Shown here: in pieces, positions 19,115 through 28,373 of the stretch
Numbering within the stretch: position 1 is the stretch's first letter
Layout of the letters: each line of letters starts with the position of its first letter
Origin: Hydrogenophilales bacterium CG12_big_fil_rev_8_21_14_0_65_61_21
GTDB taxonomy: Bacteria > Pseudomonadota > Gammaproteobacteria > Burkholderiales > Thiobacillaceae
Assembly: GCA_002782005.1 (NCBI GenBank)
Contig: PFGT01000116.1
Location: 1 to 47,197, forward strand
Reading direction: 5' to 3'
DNA: 47,197 nt
Translations under genes and position numbers: made by a program
The notes under the pieces: model-generated
Databases searched by the model: none
Told to the model about the DNA's origin: nothing
Seen by the model: the letters and a program-made list of their open reading frames with translations, nothing else

Positions 19115-19912
19115 ATGTCGCGTATCGCCGCCACCTTTACCGCGCTCAAAGCGCAAAACAAAAAAGCCCTGATTCCCTTCATCACGGCCGGTGACCCGGC
19201 GCCCGACCGTACTGTGCCGCTGATGCACGCGCTGGTCGCCGGCGGCGCCGACATCCTGGAATTGGGGGTGCCGTTTTCCGACCCTATGGCCGATGGCCCG
19301 ACCATCCAGCGGGCTTCTGAGCGGGCGCTGAAACACGGCGTCGGCCTCAAGGATGTGCTGGCTATGAGCGCCGAGTTTCGCCAGACTAATGCCAGCACGC
19401 CGGTGGTGCTGATGGGTTATGCCAATCCGATCGAGGCCATGGGCTGGGACGCCTTCTGTGGCGCCGCCGCCCAGGCCGGCGTCGATGGTGTGCTGACGGT
19501 GGATTATCCGCCCGAGGAATCGGCCGAATTCGCGGCGAAATGCGCCGCCGCCGGGCTGGATAATATCTACCTACTGGCGCCGACCACGCCGGTCGAGCGC
19601 ATTGCGACGGTAGCAAAATTGGCGCGTGGCTTCATCTACTATGTCTCACTGAAAGGCGTGACCGGGGCAGCGACCCTGGACCTCGCCGAAGTCGCTGCGC
19701 ATTTGCCCGCCATCCACGCCGCGACCGGCCTGCCGATAGGCGTTGGTTTTGGCATTCGCGACGCCCAGACGGCACGACAGGTGGCCGAGGTTGCGGACGC
19801 GGTGGTGATCGGCAGCCGCATCGTGCAGGAGATCGAAAACTCGACACCCGAGACCATGCTGAATAACGTGAAGAATTTCGTGGCCGGCGTGCGCGCCGCC
19901 CTGGATAAATAA
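19115..19912 (+). CDS. trpA: Tryptophan synthase alpha subunit
   Basis: 265 aa TIM barrel that cleaves indole-3-glycerol phosphate to indole and glyceraldehyde phosphate and channels indole to TrpB. The catalytic residues Glu49 ([11 protein letters not shown]) and Asp60 (ADGP) sit at the same positions as in E. coli. The frame is open well upstream, inside trpB, but the family N terminus (MSRIAATF) sets ATG 19115, one base past the trpB stop. Confidence 0.98.
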   Translation: MSRIAATFTALKAQNKKALIPFITAGDPAPDRTVPLMHALVAGGADILELGVPFSDPMADGPTIQRASERALKHGVGLKDVLAMSAEFRQTNASTPVVLMGYANPIEAMGWDAFCGAAAQAGVDGVLTVDYPPEESAEFAAKCAAAGLDNIYLLAPTTPVERIATVAKLARGFIYYVSLKGVTGAATLDLAEVAAHLPAIHAATGLPIGVGFGIRDAQTARQVAEVADAVVIGSRIVQEIENSTPETMLNNVKNFVAGVRAALDK

Positions 19913-19922
19913 GGTCGAGACC

Positions 19923-20789
19923 ATGAGCTGGTTCCAGAAAATCATTCCGCCCAAGATTCAGCGTCGTGTCCAGGCCGCCCGCAAGGTTGTGCCCGAGGGC
20001 TTGTGGAGCAAGTGCGCAGCGTGTGAGGAAGTGCTTTATCGTGCCGAGTTGGAAAAACATCTCGATGTCTGTCCGAAGTGCGGCCACCACAACCGGGTTG
20101 GCGCCCGTCAGCGGCTGAACTATTTTCTGGATGAGGATGGACGTAAGGAAATCGGCGCCAATGTATTGCCGGTGGATAGCCTGAAGTTCAAGGACAGCCG
20201 GCGTTATACCGACCGGCTCACGGAAGCGACCAAGGCAGTAGAGGAGACCGATGCCCTAGTGGCGATGCAGGGCACGGTACTCGGTCAGCCGGTAGTCGCA
20301 GTCGCCTTTGAGTTTCGCTTCATGGGTGGTTCCATGGGCTCGGTAGTTGGCGAGCGCTTCACCCGCGCGGTCAAGGCTGCGCTGGCGGGCAAGCGGCCTT
20401 TCGTCTGTTTTTCGGCCAGTGGCGGGGCGCGGATGCAGGAAGGACTGCTATCGCTGATGCAGATGGCCAAGACCGCTGCGGCGCTGACCCAGCTTTCCGC
20501 GCATCGCCTGCCGTTCATCTCGGTGCTCGCTGATCCGACCATGGGCGGCGTCTCCGCCAGCTTCGCCATGCTGGGCGATGTCATCATCGCCGAACCCAAT
20601 GCGCTGATCGGCTTTGCCGGCCCACGGGTGATCGATCAGACAGTGCGGGAGAAGTTACCCGAGGGTTTTCAACATGCCGAGTTCTTGCTGGAACATGGCG
20701 CCCTGGACCTGATCGTCGATCGCCGCGAGATGCGCACCACGATCGCCAATCTCGCGACCCAGTTGATGCGCCGGCCGGCCGTCGCCTAG
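19923..20789 (+). CDS. accD: Acetyl-CoA carboxylase carboxyltransferase beta subunit
   Basis: 288 aa subunit that, with AccA, transfers CO2 from carboxybiotin to acetyl-CoA to make malonyl-CoA. The N-terminal four-cysteine zinc finger is intact (Cys31, Cys34, Cys50, Cys53). The carboxyltransferase core contains [12 protein letters not shown] and [11 protein letters not shown]. It lies ten bases after trpA, with AAGG upstream of ATG 19923. Its stop TAG abuts the folC ATG. The trpA-accD-folC order is common in betaproteobacteria. Confidence 0.97.
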   Translation: MSWFQKIIPPKIQRRVQAARKVVPEGLWSKCAACEEVLYRAELEKHLDVCPKCGHHNRVGARQRLNYFLDEDGRKEIGANVLPVDSLKFKDSRRYTDRLTEATKAVEETDALVAMQGTVLGQPVVAVAFEFRFMGGSMGSVVGERFTRAVKAALAGKRPFVCFSASGGARMQEGLLSLMQMAKTAAALTQLSAHRLPFISVLADPTMGGVSASFAMLGDVIIAEPNALIGFAGPRVIDQTVREKLPEGFQHAEFLLEHGALDLIVDRREMRTTIANLATQLMRRPAVA

Positions 20790-22049
20790 ATGCGCTTGCC
20801 GGATTGGCTGGCCCTGCTGGAAGGCCGCCACCCGAAAGCAATCCAGCTCGGTCTCGAACGGGTTGGCCGGGTGTGGTTGGCCCTTGGCGTTGCAGTCGAT
20901 TTTCCCATCATCACGGTGGCCGGCACCAACGGCAAGGGTTCGGTCTGCGCCTATCTCGAAGCCATATTGACGGCCGCCGGCTACCGGGTCGGTCTTTATA
21001 CCTCACCCCATATCCTGCGCTTTAACGAGCGTATCTATCTCGCCAGCCAGGAGGCCGAAGATGTGGCCATCGTGCAGGCCCTGAGCGTGATCGAACAAGC
21101 GCGTGGCGACACGCCGCTGACCTATTTTGAACAGACGACGCTGGCCGCCATGTGGTTGTTCTGTCAGGAGAAGATCGATGTCGTAATACTGGAGGTCGGC
21201 CTCGGCGGTCGCTTGGATGCGGTGAACTTGTTTGCTGCTGATTGCGCCGTGGTCACGCCGGTGGACCTGGATCACTTGGATTATCTCGGCCCCAACCGGG
21301 AGACTATCGGCCATGAAAAGGCCGGGATTTTCCGCGCGAATCGGCCCGCCGTATGCGGTGACCGCAATCCTCCGGACAGTCTGATCGCCCGCGCTCATGA
21401 CTTGGCCATCCCACTGTTGCTGCTTGGCCGTGATATCGCAGTCGAGCGGCAGCCGAACGATTGGCTCTGCCGGGTCGAGGACACGGTCTATCCAGCCTTG
21501 CTCTATCCGGCTATGTTGGGCGCCTATCAGCAGGAAAACGCGGCGACCGCCATCGCCGCCCTCTATTGCCTGCGGCGGAAGTTGCCAGTGCCGGTGACCG
21601 CGATCCGGCAGGGCGTGGTTCAGGCCCGTCTACCGGGGCGCTTCCAGATCGTCGGCAGCGCGCCTTTGCGGATACTGGATGTGGCGCATAATCCCCATGC
21701 GGCGCGGGCCCTGGCTGGCAATCTGGCGGCGCTGCCGCGTTCTGGGCGGCGGCTGGCGGTGTTTGCAATATTGGCGGACAAAGATGCCGGGGCGGTGATC
21801 GACGCCCTGGCCGAGCAGTTCGATCATTGGCACCTGGCTGGACTGTCCGGACCCAGGGGACGGGCGGCGACACAACTGGCGGAGCAGTTCGCAGCCAGGC
21901 GACTGCCCATCTCCATCCATACCGATGTGGCCTCGGCCTGGCAAGCGGCCTGCCATGAAGCCAAGGCCGCTGATACAATCGCAGCCTTCGGTTCTTTCCA
22001 CACTGTCGCCGAGGTCATGGCGCTTATTTCAGGCAAATCAGATGGCTGA
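20790..22049 (+). CDS. folC: Bifunctional dihydrofolate / folylpolyglutamate synthase
   Basis: 419 aa Mur-ligase-family enzyme that adds glutamate to dihydropteroate and extends folyl polyglutamate tails. The ATP loop GTNGKGS is at 45-51, followed by TSPHILRFNERI. ILEVGLGGRLDAVN and the C-terminal LDVAHNPHAA are family landmarks. It starts on the base after the accD stop and overlaps dedD by eight bases. Polyglutamylated folates serve purine synthesis, matching purF downstream. Confidence 0.96.
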   Translation: MRLPDWLALLEGRHPKAIQLGLERVGRVWLALGVAVDFPIITVAGTNGKGSVCAYLEAILTAAGYRVGLYTSPHILRFNERIYLASQEAEDVAIVQALSVIEQARGDTPLTYFEQTTLAAMWLFCQEKIDVVILEVGLGGRLDAVNLFAADCAVVTPVDLDHLDYLGPNRETIGHEKAGIFRANRPAVCGDRNPPDSLIARAHDLAIPLLLLGRDIAVERQPNDWLCRVEDTVYPALLYPAMLGAYQQENAATAIAALYCLRRKLPVPVTAIRQGVVQARLPGRFQIVGSAPLRILDVAHNPHAARALAGNLAALPRSGRRLAVFAILADKDAGAVIDALAEQFDHWHLAGLSGPRGRAATQLAEQFAARRLPISIHTDVASAWQAACHEAKAADTIAAFGSFHTVAEVMALISGKSDG

Positions 22050-22680
22050 GTCGTCTCCTTCTCCCGAACAACTGGCCTTGCGCCGCAGTGCGCGGCGGCG
22101 TCTGCTCGGCGCTATCGCCCTGGCCTTGTTGGCAGTCGTCGTCCTGCCTATGGTGTTCGATCCGGAACCCAAACCCATGGGCAGTAACGTGGAGGTTCGC
22201 ATTCCGGGGCAGAGTACGCCGTTCGAGCCGGCCGCTCCGATGACCGCTCCGCAACCTGCCGAGGCCACGCCCGCGCCCGATGGCGCGACCGTCTTGCCTG
22301 AACCGGAGCCGCCGAGCGAGACGGTAAAATCCGCGCCCGACCAACATCTGCCAACCGTGGCCCAAGGCAAGCCTATGGAGAAACCCAAGGCAGTCGACAA
22401 ACCGATGGCGTCGCGCCAGCCGAAGCCAGTTGAAGTCAAAGCCGAGGCCAAGCCGGCCCGCGCCGATCGAGGCTATCTGCTGCAATTAGGCTCATTCGCC
22501 AGCGAGGCAAACGCCAGGCAATCGGTCGCCCAGGCCAAGGCGGCTGGATTTAAGGCGTCGGCAGTCAAGATCGCCGGGCAGTTCAAGGTCCGTGTCGGCC
22601 CTATCGCCGATAAGGCGCAGGCGCAGGACTATCAAGCTAAGCTGAAGGCCAAGGGCCTAGCCGCGGTGCTGATCGAATGA
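22042..22680 (+). CDS. dedD: SPOR-domain protein DedD
   Basis: 212 aa single-pass inner-membrane protein. A basic cytoplasmic N terminus (LRRSARRRLLG) precedes one transmembrane helix (about 22-42), a periplasmic Pro/Ala/Lys-rich linker, and a C-terminal SPOR domain (about 142-212, beginning YLLQLGSFASEANA). SPOR domains bind denuded septal glycan, and DedD assists cell constriction in E. coli. Position between folC and cvpA supports the name. ATG 22042 overlaps folC, and its stop overlaps cvpA as ATGA. Confidence 0.88.
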   Translation: MAESSPSPEQLALRRSARRRLLGAIALALLAVVVLPMVFDPEPKPMGSNVEVRIPGQSTPFEPAAPMTAPQPAEATPAPDGATVLPEPEPPSETVKSAPDQHLPTVAQGKPMEKPKAVDKPMASRQPKPVEVKAEAKPARADRGYLLQLGSFASEANARQSVAQAKAAGFKASAVKIAGQFKVRVGPIADKAQAQDYQAKLKAKGLAAVLIE

Positions 22681-23165
22681 CTGCGATCGACTGGATCGCC
22701 CTCGCAATCGTGCTTGGTTCTCTGGCTACCGGGCTGATGCGCGGCTTTATCCGCGAGGCGTTTTCCCTAGCTGCCTGGGTGGTCGCTTTTTTCGCCGCAC
22801 AGATGTTTTCGCCGGCCGTTGCCGCATTTATTCCGGGGATCGGCCAGGAGGGTTTACGTCATGCTGCGGCGGTGGTCATTATTTTTGTGCTGGTTCTGAT
22901 CCTGGCCCAGTTGTTGGCCACCTCGTTGGCCAAACTCACCCATGTCGTCGGCCTGGGCGGGCTAGATCATCTGCTGGGCATGTTCTTTGGTCTGCTTCGC
23001 GGCGCCGCATGGCTGATTTTCTTGACCCTGCTGGCCGGGCTCACCGCGTTGCCGCGCTCAAGCGCCTGGCAGGAATCGGCGGTCGGCGGTCCTGCCACGG
23101 CTGCGGCCGAACGGGTTATTCCCTGGCTGCCGCATGACTTGGCGGCCCTGATTCGATTTCGATAG
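22677..23165 (+). CDS. cvpA: CvpA family membrane protein
   Basis: 162 aa with four hydrophobic helices and the CvpA pattern: an N-terminal DWIALAIV helix, the LMRGFIREAFSL loop, and a later GLGGLDHLLGMFFGLLRGA segment. CvpA is an inner-membrane protein linked to colicin V production and envelope stress resistance in enterics. It precedes purF as in E. coli and may be co-expressed with it. It overlaps dedD by four bases. Confidence 0.92.
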   Translation: MTAIDWIALAIVLGSLATGLMRGFIREAFSLAAWVVAFFAAQMFSPAVAAFIPGIGQEGLRHAAAVVIIFVLVLILAQLLATSLAKLTHVVGLGGLDHLLGMFFGLLRGAAWLIFLTLLAGLTALPRSSAWQESAVGGPATAAAERVIPWLPHDLAALIRFR

Positions 23166-23176
23166 GATGAACTGAC

Positions 23177-24718
23177 ATGTGCGGAATCGTCGGCATCGTT
23201 TCCGGTCAACCGGTCAACCAGCTTCTGTATGACGGTCTGCAACTGTTGCAGCATCGTGGTCAGGATGCCGCCGGCATCGTCACTATGGACGGCTGCAAGT
23301 TTCATATGCACAAGGACACGGGCATGGTGCGGGACGTGTTCCGCACCCGCGACATGCGCAACCTGGTCGGTAACGTTGGCATCGGTCATGTCCGCTATCC
23401 CACCGCCGGTTCGGCCGCGAGCCCGGCTGAGGCGCAGCCTTTCTACGTCAATTCCCCCTTCGGCATCGTCCTGGGCCACAACGGCAACCTGACCAATACC
23501 GAGGCATTACAGCAAGACATGTTCATGGAGGATCTGCGCCACGTGAACACCAGCTCGGATTCCGAGGTCCTGCTCAACGTCCTGGCCCATGAACTCCAGG
23601 AGGCGGTGCAAGGCCATCGCTTGACCGTTGACGATGTCTTCAAGGCGGTAGCCGGGGTGCATCGCCGTTGCCAAGGCGCCTATGCCGTGGTGGCCATGAT
23701 CGCCGGCTTTGGCCTGTTGGCCTTTCGCGATCCACATGGCATACGGCCGTTGGTCTTCGGCGTTCAGGTCGGCGCCGACGGCCAGAGCTGGATGGTGGCC
23801 TCGGAGAGCGTCGCGCTGGAGGCGACGGGCTTCAAGGTTCAAGGCGACGTAGCGCCTGGCGAAGCGATCCTGGTCACCCTGGATGGCGAGGTGCATAGCC
23901 GCGCCTGTACATCGAAGGTCGAGTTCACGCCCTGCATCTTCGAATATGTCTACTTCGCCCGTCCGGATTCGGTGATGGATGGCGCATCGGTCTACGAGAC
24001 CCGTTTGCGGATGGGCGAGTATCTGGCCGACAAGATACGGACTCAGTTCAGCCACCTGAAGATCGACGTAGTCATCCCGATTCCGGATACCAGCCGGCCA
24101 TCGGCCCTGCAACTGGCCAAGAAGCTGGATATTTCCTATCGCGAGGGGTTTATCAAGAACCGTTATATCGGTCGCACCTTCATCATGCCCGGCCAGTCGG
24201 TGCGCAAGCAGTCGGTGCGCCAGAAACTCAATGCCATGTCCATGGAGTTCCGGGGCAAGAATGTGCTCTTGGTGGACGATTCCATTGTGCGTGGCACCAC
24301 GAGTCGGGAAATCATCCTGATGGCGCGCGATTCGGGCGCGCGGGCGGTGTATTTCGCCTCCGCCAGTCCGCCGGTCCGGTTCCCCAACGTTTATGGCATC
24401 GACATGCCGACCCGTGCCGAGTTATTGGCCAATGGCCGCACCGATGAGGAGATCGCCCGCGAGATCGGCGCCGATGCGGTGATCTACCAGGACCTCTCCG
24501 ATCTCATCAAGGCGGTGCAAGAGGTAAACCCGAAACTCACCGCTTTCGATGCCTCTTGTTTCGACGGCAAGTACATCACTGGCGACGTGACCGAGGCCTA
24601 CCTCGCCCGGCTAGAAGGGATGCGTAATGGCACCGTACCGGTCGCTTCTTCACCATCGACCCGACAAATGGACCTGAACCTGGCCTACGCCGATAGGAGC
24701 AATACCCATGACCAATAA
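23177..24718 (+). CDS. purF: Amidophosphoribosyltransferase
   Basis: 513 aa enzyme that commits PRPP to purine synthesis using glutamine-derived ammonia. It starts MCGIVGIVSG, so Cys2 becomes the N-terminal glutaminase nucleophile after Met removal, with no propeptide. The C-terminal half is a PRTase domain with the PRPP loop VLLVDDSIVRGTT (about 364-376). This is the short E. coli-like class without extra cysteine clusters. A GGATG-type ribosome site precedes ATG 23177. Its end overlaps metZ by 11 bases. In many bacteria purF is repressed by PurR, but no operator was recognised upstream. Confidence 0.97.
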   Translation: MCGIVGIVSGQPVNQLLYDGLQLLQHRGQDAAGIVTMDGCKFHMHKDTGMVRDVFRTRDMRNLVGNVGIGHVRYPTAGSAASPAEAQPFYVNSPFGIVLGHNGNLTNTEALQQDMFMEDLRHVNTSSDSEVLLNVLAHELQEAVQGHRLTVDDVFKAVAGVHRRCQGAYAVVAMIAGFGLLAFRDPHGIRPLVFGVQVGADGQSWMVASESVALEATGFKVQGDVAPGEAILVTLDGEVHSRACTSKVEFTPCIFEYVYFARPDSVMDGASVYETRLRMGEYLADKIRTQFSHLKIDVVIPIPDTSRPSALQLAKKLDISYREGFIKNRYIGRTFIMPGQSVRKQSVRQKLNAMSMEFRGKNVLLVDDSIVRGTTSREIILMARDSGARAVYFASASPPVRFPNVYGIDMPTRAELLANGRTDEEIAREIGADAVIYQDLSDLIKAVQEVNPKLTAFDASCFDGKYITGDVTEAYLARLEGMRNGTVPVASSPSTRQMDLNLAYADRSNTHDQ

Positions 24719-25883
24719 TCTCGATCTCGATACCCTGGCGGTCCGGGCCGGCACACTGCGGAGCCAATTTCAGGAACACTCCGAAGCGATGTTCCTGACC
24801 TCCAGCTTCGTGTTCGGTAGCGCGGCCGAGGCCGCCGCCCGTTTCTCGGGCGCCGAGCCGGGCAACATCTACGCCCGGTTCACCAACCCCTCAGTCACCA
24901 TGTTTGAGACCCGCCTGGCGGCGCTGGAGGGCGCCGAGCGTTGTGTGGCCTTCGCCTCGGGCATGGCCGCCATCCTGGCAACAGTGATGGGCCTGCTCAA
25001 GGCTGGCGAGCATATCGTGGCCTCGCGCTCGATCTTTGGCTCCACGATCCAACTGTTCAACAACATCCTGGGCCGCTTCGGGGTGACGACCAGCTTGGTT
25101 TCGCCGACAGAGCCGGAGGCCTGGCGGCGCGCCGCGCAGCCCAACACCAAGCTATTTTTTCTGGAGTCGCCGTCCAATCCGCTGACCGAGGTGAGCGACA
25201 TCCGGGCGATTGCCGCCATTGCTCGCGAGTCGGGCGCTTGGCTGGCCGTGGACAACTGTTTTTGCACGCCGATCCTGCAACGGCCCCTGGAGATGGGCGC
25301 CGATATTGTCATTCACTCCGCCACCAAGTATCTGGACGGCCAGGGCAGGGTGCTGGGCGGGGCCGTGTTGGGTAGCAAGACGTTGATGGAGGGGGTGTAT
25401 ACCTTCCTGCGCACGGCGGGCCCGACCTTGTCCGCCTTCAATGCCTGGGTTCTGCTCAAGGGGATGGAAACACTGCCGATCCGCATGGCGGCCCATTCCC
25501 GCAATGCGCTTGAACTGGCGACCTGGCTGGAGGCGCAGCCCAAGGTCAGCCGGGTGCTGTATCCCGGTCTGCCATCGCATCCGCAACATGACCTGGCCAT
25601 GGCGCAGCAAAGCACAGGCGGCGGCATCGTCGCCTTTGAGACGGTGGGTGGTAAAGAGGCGGCCTGGACGGTGATCGACCAGACCCGGCTGATGTCCATC
25701 ACCGCGAACCTAGGCGATACCCGCACCACGATCACCCACCCGGCGAGCACCACGCACAGCCGCATGACCCCGGAACAGCGCGCCAATGCCGGCATCGGCG
25801 ACGGCCTGATCCGGATTGCCGTGGGCCTGGAGTCGGTCGAAGACCTCAAACGCGATCTGGAGCGCGGTCTGGCCCTGATCTAG
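24708..25883 (+). CDS. metZ: O-succinylhomoserine sulfhydrylase
   Basis: 391 aa Cys/Met-metabolism PLP enzyme that makes homocysteine directly from O-succinylhomoserine and sulfide. The PLP lysine is Lys207 in HSATKYLDGQ. The N-terminal LAVRAGTLRS, the FASGMAA segment and the C-terminal IGDGLIRIAVGLE are typical. The purF-metZ order is common in beta- and gammaproteobacteria and favours MetZ over cystathionine synthase (MetB) or MetY. AGGAG lies eight bases before ATG 24708. It closes the plus-strand run; its TAG directly abuts the convergent lpxH stop. Confidence 0.9.
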   Translation: MTNNLDLDTLAVRAGTLRSQFQEHSEAMFLTSSFVFGSAAEAAARFSGAEPGNIYARFTNPSVTMFETRLAALEGAERCVAFASGMAAILATVMGLLKAGEHIVASRSIFGSTIQLFNNILGRFGVTTSLVSPTEPEAWRRAAQPNTKLFFLESPSNPLTEVSDIRAIAAIARESGAWLAVDNCFCTPILQRPLEMGADIVIHSATKYLDGQGRVLGGAVLGSKTLMEGVYTFLRTAGPTLSAFNAWVLLKGMETLPIRMAAHSRNALELATWLEAQPKVSRVLYPGLPSHPQHDLAMAQQSTGGGIVAFETVGGKEAAWTVIDQTRLMSITANLGDTRTTITHPASTTHSRMTPEQRANAGIGDGLIRIAVGLESVEDLKRDLERGLALI

Positions 25884-26618
25884 TCAGCCCGGCCAGTCCA
25901 GCAACCGGCAGCCGTCGCCGTCGCACCTGAGATAACCACCGGCCTCATACCAATCCGGCAAGATCCAGCGTTCGCGCTCGTGGCCATCGACCAGATGGCC
26001 ATGGCGGGCCGGCCGGTGGGTGTGACCATGGATCAGCCGAGGGCAGGCATATTTCCGGAATGTTTCGGCAACGGTTTCCTGATTGACATCCATAGTCACC
26101 ATGGTCTTGCTGCCCTTGGCGATGCTACTCTGATCGAGCATCTGGCTGGCCATGAGTCGGCGTTCGGCCAGCGGCCGGGCCAGCACGGCCTGCTGCCAGA
26201 CTGGGTCGCGTACCTGGCGGCGGAATTGCTGATAGGCCAGATCGTCACTACACAGGCTATCGCCATGCATGAGCAGGGTAGGGGCGCCATGGAGGTCGAT
26301 CAAGGCGGGTTCGGGCAAAAGGCGTGCGCTACTAGCCTGACAGAAGCCCTCGCCAAGCAGAAAATCCCGGTTGCCGTGCATGATGAAGATGGCCAGCCCG
26401 GCATCGGCCTGTCGGCGCAGAGCCTGACAGACTGCGCCAGGCAACGGCGAGGGCAGGTCGTCGTCGCCTACCCAGGTTTCGAACAAGTCGCCCAGAATGT
26501 AAAGCTGGCTGGCCTGGCCGGCCGGACCAGCAAGAAAGGCAAGAAAACGCTTCAGGGACGCCGGGTCATCCGGCGCAAGGTGCAGATCGGATATGAATAG
26601 GCTGGTATCAGCCCTCAA
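25884..26618 (-). CDS. lpxH: UDP-2,3-diacylglucosamine diphosphatase
   Basis: 244 aa calcineurin-like metallophosphoesterase that makes lipid X in lipid A synthesis at the inner membrane. Metal-binding motifs are complete: SDLHL (Asp11, His13), [29 protein letters not shown] and HGHTH. The start is TTG at 26618, overlapping the ppiB stop by 11 bases. No ATG lies before the DLH motif, so TTG is required. It is co-transcribed with ppiB, a pairing also seen in E. coli, where ppiB is followed by lpxH. Confidence 0.95.
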   Translation of the reverse strand: MRADTSLFISDLHLAPDDPASLKRFLAFLAGPAGQASQLYILGDLFETWVGDDDLPSPLPGAVCQALRRQADAGLAIFIMHGNRDFLLGEGFCQASSARLLPEPALIDLHGAPTLLMHGDSLCSDDLAYQQFRRQVRDPVWQQAVLARPLAERRLMASQMLDQSSIAKGSKTMVTMDVNQETVAETFRKYACPRLIHGHTHRPARHGHLVDGHERERWILPDWYEAGGYLRCDGDGCRLLDWPG

Positions 26619-27105
26619 CGACTTCCACCCGTTCGATCAGCACGTCTTCCATCGGTACGTCCTGGTAGCCGGCGCGCGAGCCGGTACGCACCTTCTTGAT
26701 GGCATCCACCACGTCCATGCCGTCGGTCACCTTGCCGAATACGCAGTAGCCATAGCCCTGAGCGCTAGGCTCCCGGTAATCGAGAAAGTCGTTATCGCTG
26801 ACGTTGATGAAGAACTGGCTGGTGGCTGAATGCGGGTCAGGGGTACGGGCCATGGCGATGCTGTAGGTTTGGTTTTTCAGGCCGTTATGGGCCTCGTTCT
26901 GGACTGGCTGGCGGGTGGCCTTCTGTTCCATGGCGGGGGTGAAACCGCCGCCCTGAATCATGAAGCCGTCGATGACTCGGTGGAAGATCGTGCCGTCATA
27001 ATGGCCGTCGCGGGCGTACTGGAGAAAGTTGGCGACGCTGTCGGGTGCCTTCTCGGCGTCGAGGACCAGGCTGATAACGCCGTGATTGGTGTGCAGTTTG
27101 ACCAT
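26608..27105 (-). CDS. ppiB: Peptidyl-prolyl cis-trans isomerase B (cyclophilin)
   Basis: 165 aa cyclophilin. It has the family pattern [15 protein letters not shown] (catalytic Arg in FHRV), then [17 protein letters not shown] and [15 protein letters not shown]. There is no signal peptide, so it is the cytoplasmic form that assists folding at proline bonds. It overlaps lpxH downstream and follows the L,D-transpeptidase gene by 32 bases, with a GGAG site upstream of ATG 27105. Confidence 0.96.
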   Translation of the reverse strand: MVKLHTNHGVISLVLDAEKAPDSVANFLQYARDGHYDGTIFHRVIDGFMIQGGGFTPAMEQKATRQPVQNEAHNGLKNQTYSIAMARTPDPHSATSQFFINVSDNDFLDYREPSAQGYGYCVFGKVTDGMDVVDAIKKVRTGSRAGYQDVPMEDVLIERVEVVEG

Positions 27106-27137
27106 AATTAGTTCGATTCAAGGAGGAGTTAAAGGGG

Positions 27138-28358
27138 TTAATTCTTGAGCGCGACTACCGGCGCCGATGGCAGGTTCTTTTCCAGGACGATGCGCCACTG
27201 GCCGGCTTCCTGCCGGAGGTATATCTTTTTGCGTGTCACGTCGCTGAGTTTATCGCTGCTGTAGTGCTGTGTGAGCGAAATCACTGCGAGGTTGTCGTTG
27301 TCAGTGTTGTACAGGAATAGACTCATGTCGTTTAGCCCGACCTTGATCCAGTCTTTCTGGGTGATATTGCGCTGTTTGGCAGCCACCCATTCCTTGCCCA
27401 GACTGTTCAGGTAATCAGGGGCGTAATGGCCAAGAAAGCCATGGGCATCGAGTTTCTGCCAGTCGTCCTTCCAGTTGTCCAGCGTCGCCAATAATTCCTG
27501 CCGCTTGGCTTGCCAGGCATCCCGATCCAGCCATTCGACATGATCGGTAATGATGATCGGTGTGCCATCCGGTTGGATGTAACGGGCGATTGCCTGCCAG
27601 TCTGGATTGGCGACCACAAGGCAACCGTCGCTGGTTTTCGGCGGCCGGCTGTAGGTGTTGGGCGGCACGCCGTGCAGCCAGATGCCATGGCCGCCGTTAC
27701 CTTGCATCGCGTCCCACTCGTTGGGATAGTTGATCGTGAACGCGCCGGCGCCGTAAAACGGCGTCAATTGTTGCCGGGGCAATGCCGCCTTGATCGTATA
27801 GACGCCTAATGGCGAACGCTTGTCGCCTTCGCTGCGCTTGCCAACCCCGTTCTTGCCGACCGATAAGTAATAGTCCTGGAGCAGACGGGGCTCGCTGTCG
27901 ATATTCTCGAAGATATAGATGCGCGATCGCCCGGCATCGGCCAGTAGGGCGTACCGCTGGCCCGGTGCCAGTTGCAGTATCTGAGCCGGGAGCTTATCCA
28001 GGCTTGGCTGGTAGAGATAGCCTTGCAGCCTGGCCCGTGCCTCATCCTTGAAGTCATTGATGGTCTGACTTGGTGCCGCGCGCACGCCGCCAAAGCCGGG
28101 CAGTTCGCGGTTTTTGGCGAGTAAGAGATCGCCCTTTATCAGATAGGCCAGCTTGAAGTCGGGTCGCATGGCGATCAGGCGATTAACGCTGACCAGGGCC
28201 GAATCCGGTTTACTGGCGCGGATATCCTCGATCGTCGCGACTAAAAGTTTGTCGGGCGAGGGCGTGTTGCCGGCCGGCACGAGGGCCATTCCGGCGGCCC
28301 CAAGCGATCCGGCGAACAGGGCCAGGAACAGGGTGAGGATCGGCAATATCAGGCGCAT
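27138..28358 (-). CDS. Secreted L,D-transpeptidase (YkuD) with C-terminal Cds6/NTF2-like domain
   Basis: 406 aa with a signal peptide (about 1-24, ending SLGAAG). A helical N-terminal region resembling a TPR-type fold (about 25-110) is followed by a YkuD catalytic domain (about 130-270). The active-site Cys246 is in SDGCLVV, preceded by LWLHGVPPNTYSR. The Arg that usually follows the Cys (GCxR) is Val here, a variant seen in a subset of these enzymes. The last 110 residues form an NTF2-like domain, ending YLRQEAGQWRIVLEK, similar to the end of the next gene's product. Such enzymes form or edit peptidoglycan 3-3 cross-links or attach proteins. It lies 15 bases downstream of its partner gene. 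Confidence 0.85.
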   Translation of the reverse strand: MRLILPILTLFLALFAGSLGAAGMALVPAGNTPSPDKLLVATIEDIRASKPDSALVSVNRLIAMRPDFKLAYLIKGDLLLAKNRELPGFGGVRAAPSQTINDFKDEARARLQGYLYQPSLDKLPAQILQLAPGQRYALLADAGRSRIYIFENIDSEPRLLQDYYLSVGKNGVGKRSEGDKRSPLGVYTIKAALPRQQLTPFYGAGAFTINYPNEWDAMQGNGGHGIWLHGVPPNTYSRPPKTSDGCLVVANPDWQAIARYIQPDGTPIIITDHVEWLDRDAWQAKRQELLATLDNWKDDWQKLDAHGFLGHYAPDYLNSLGKEWVAAKQRNITQKDWIKVGLNDMSLFLYNTDNDNLAVISLTQHYSSDKLSDVTRKKIYLRQEAGQWRIVLEKNLPSAPVVALKN

Positions 28359-28373
28359 GGAATGGTAAAAAAA

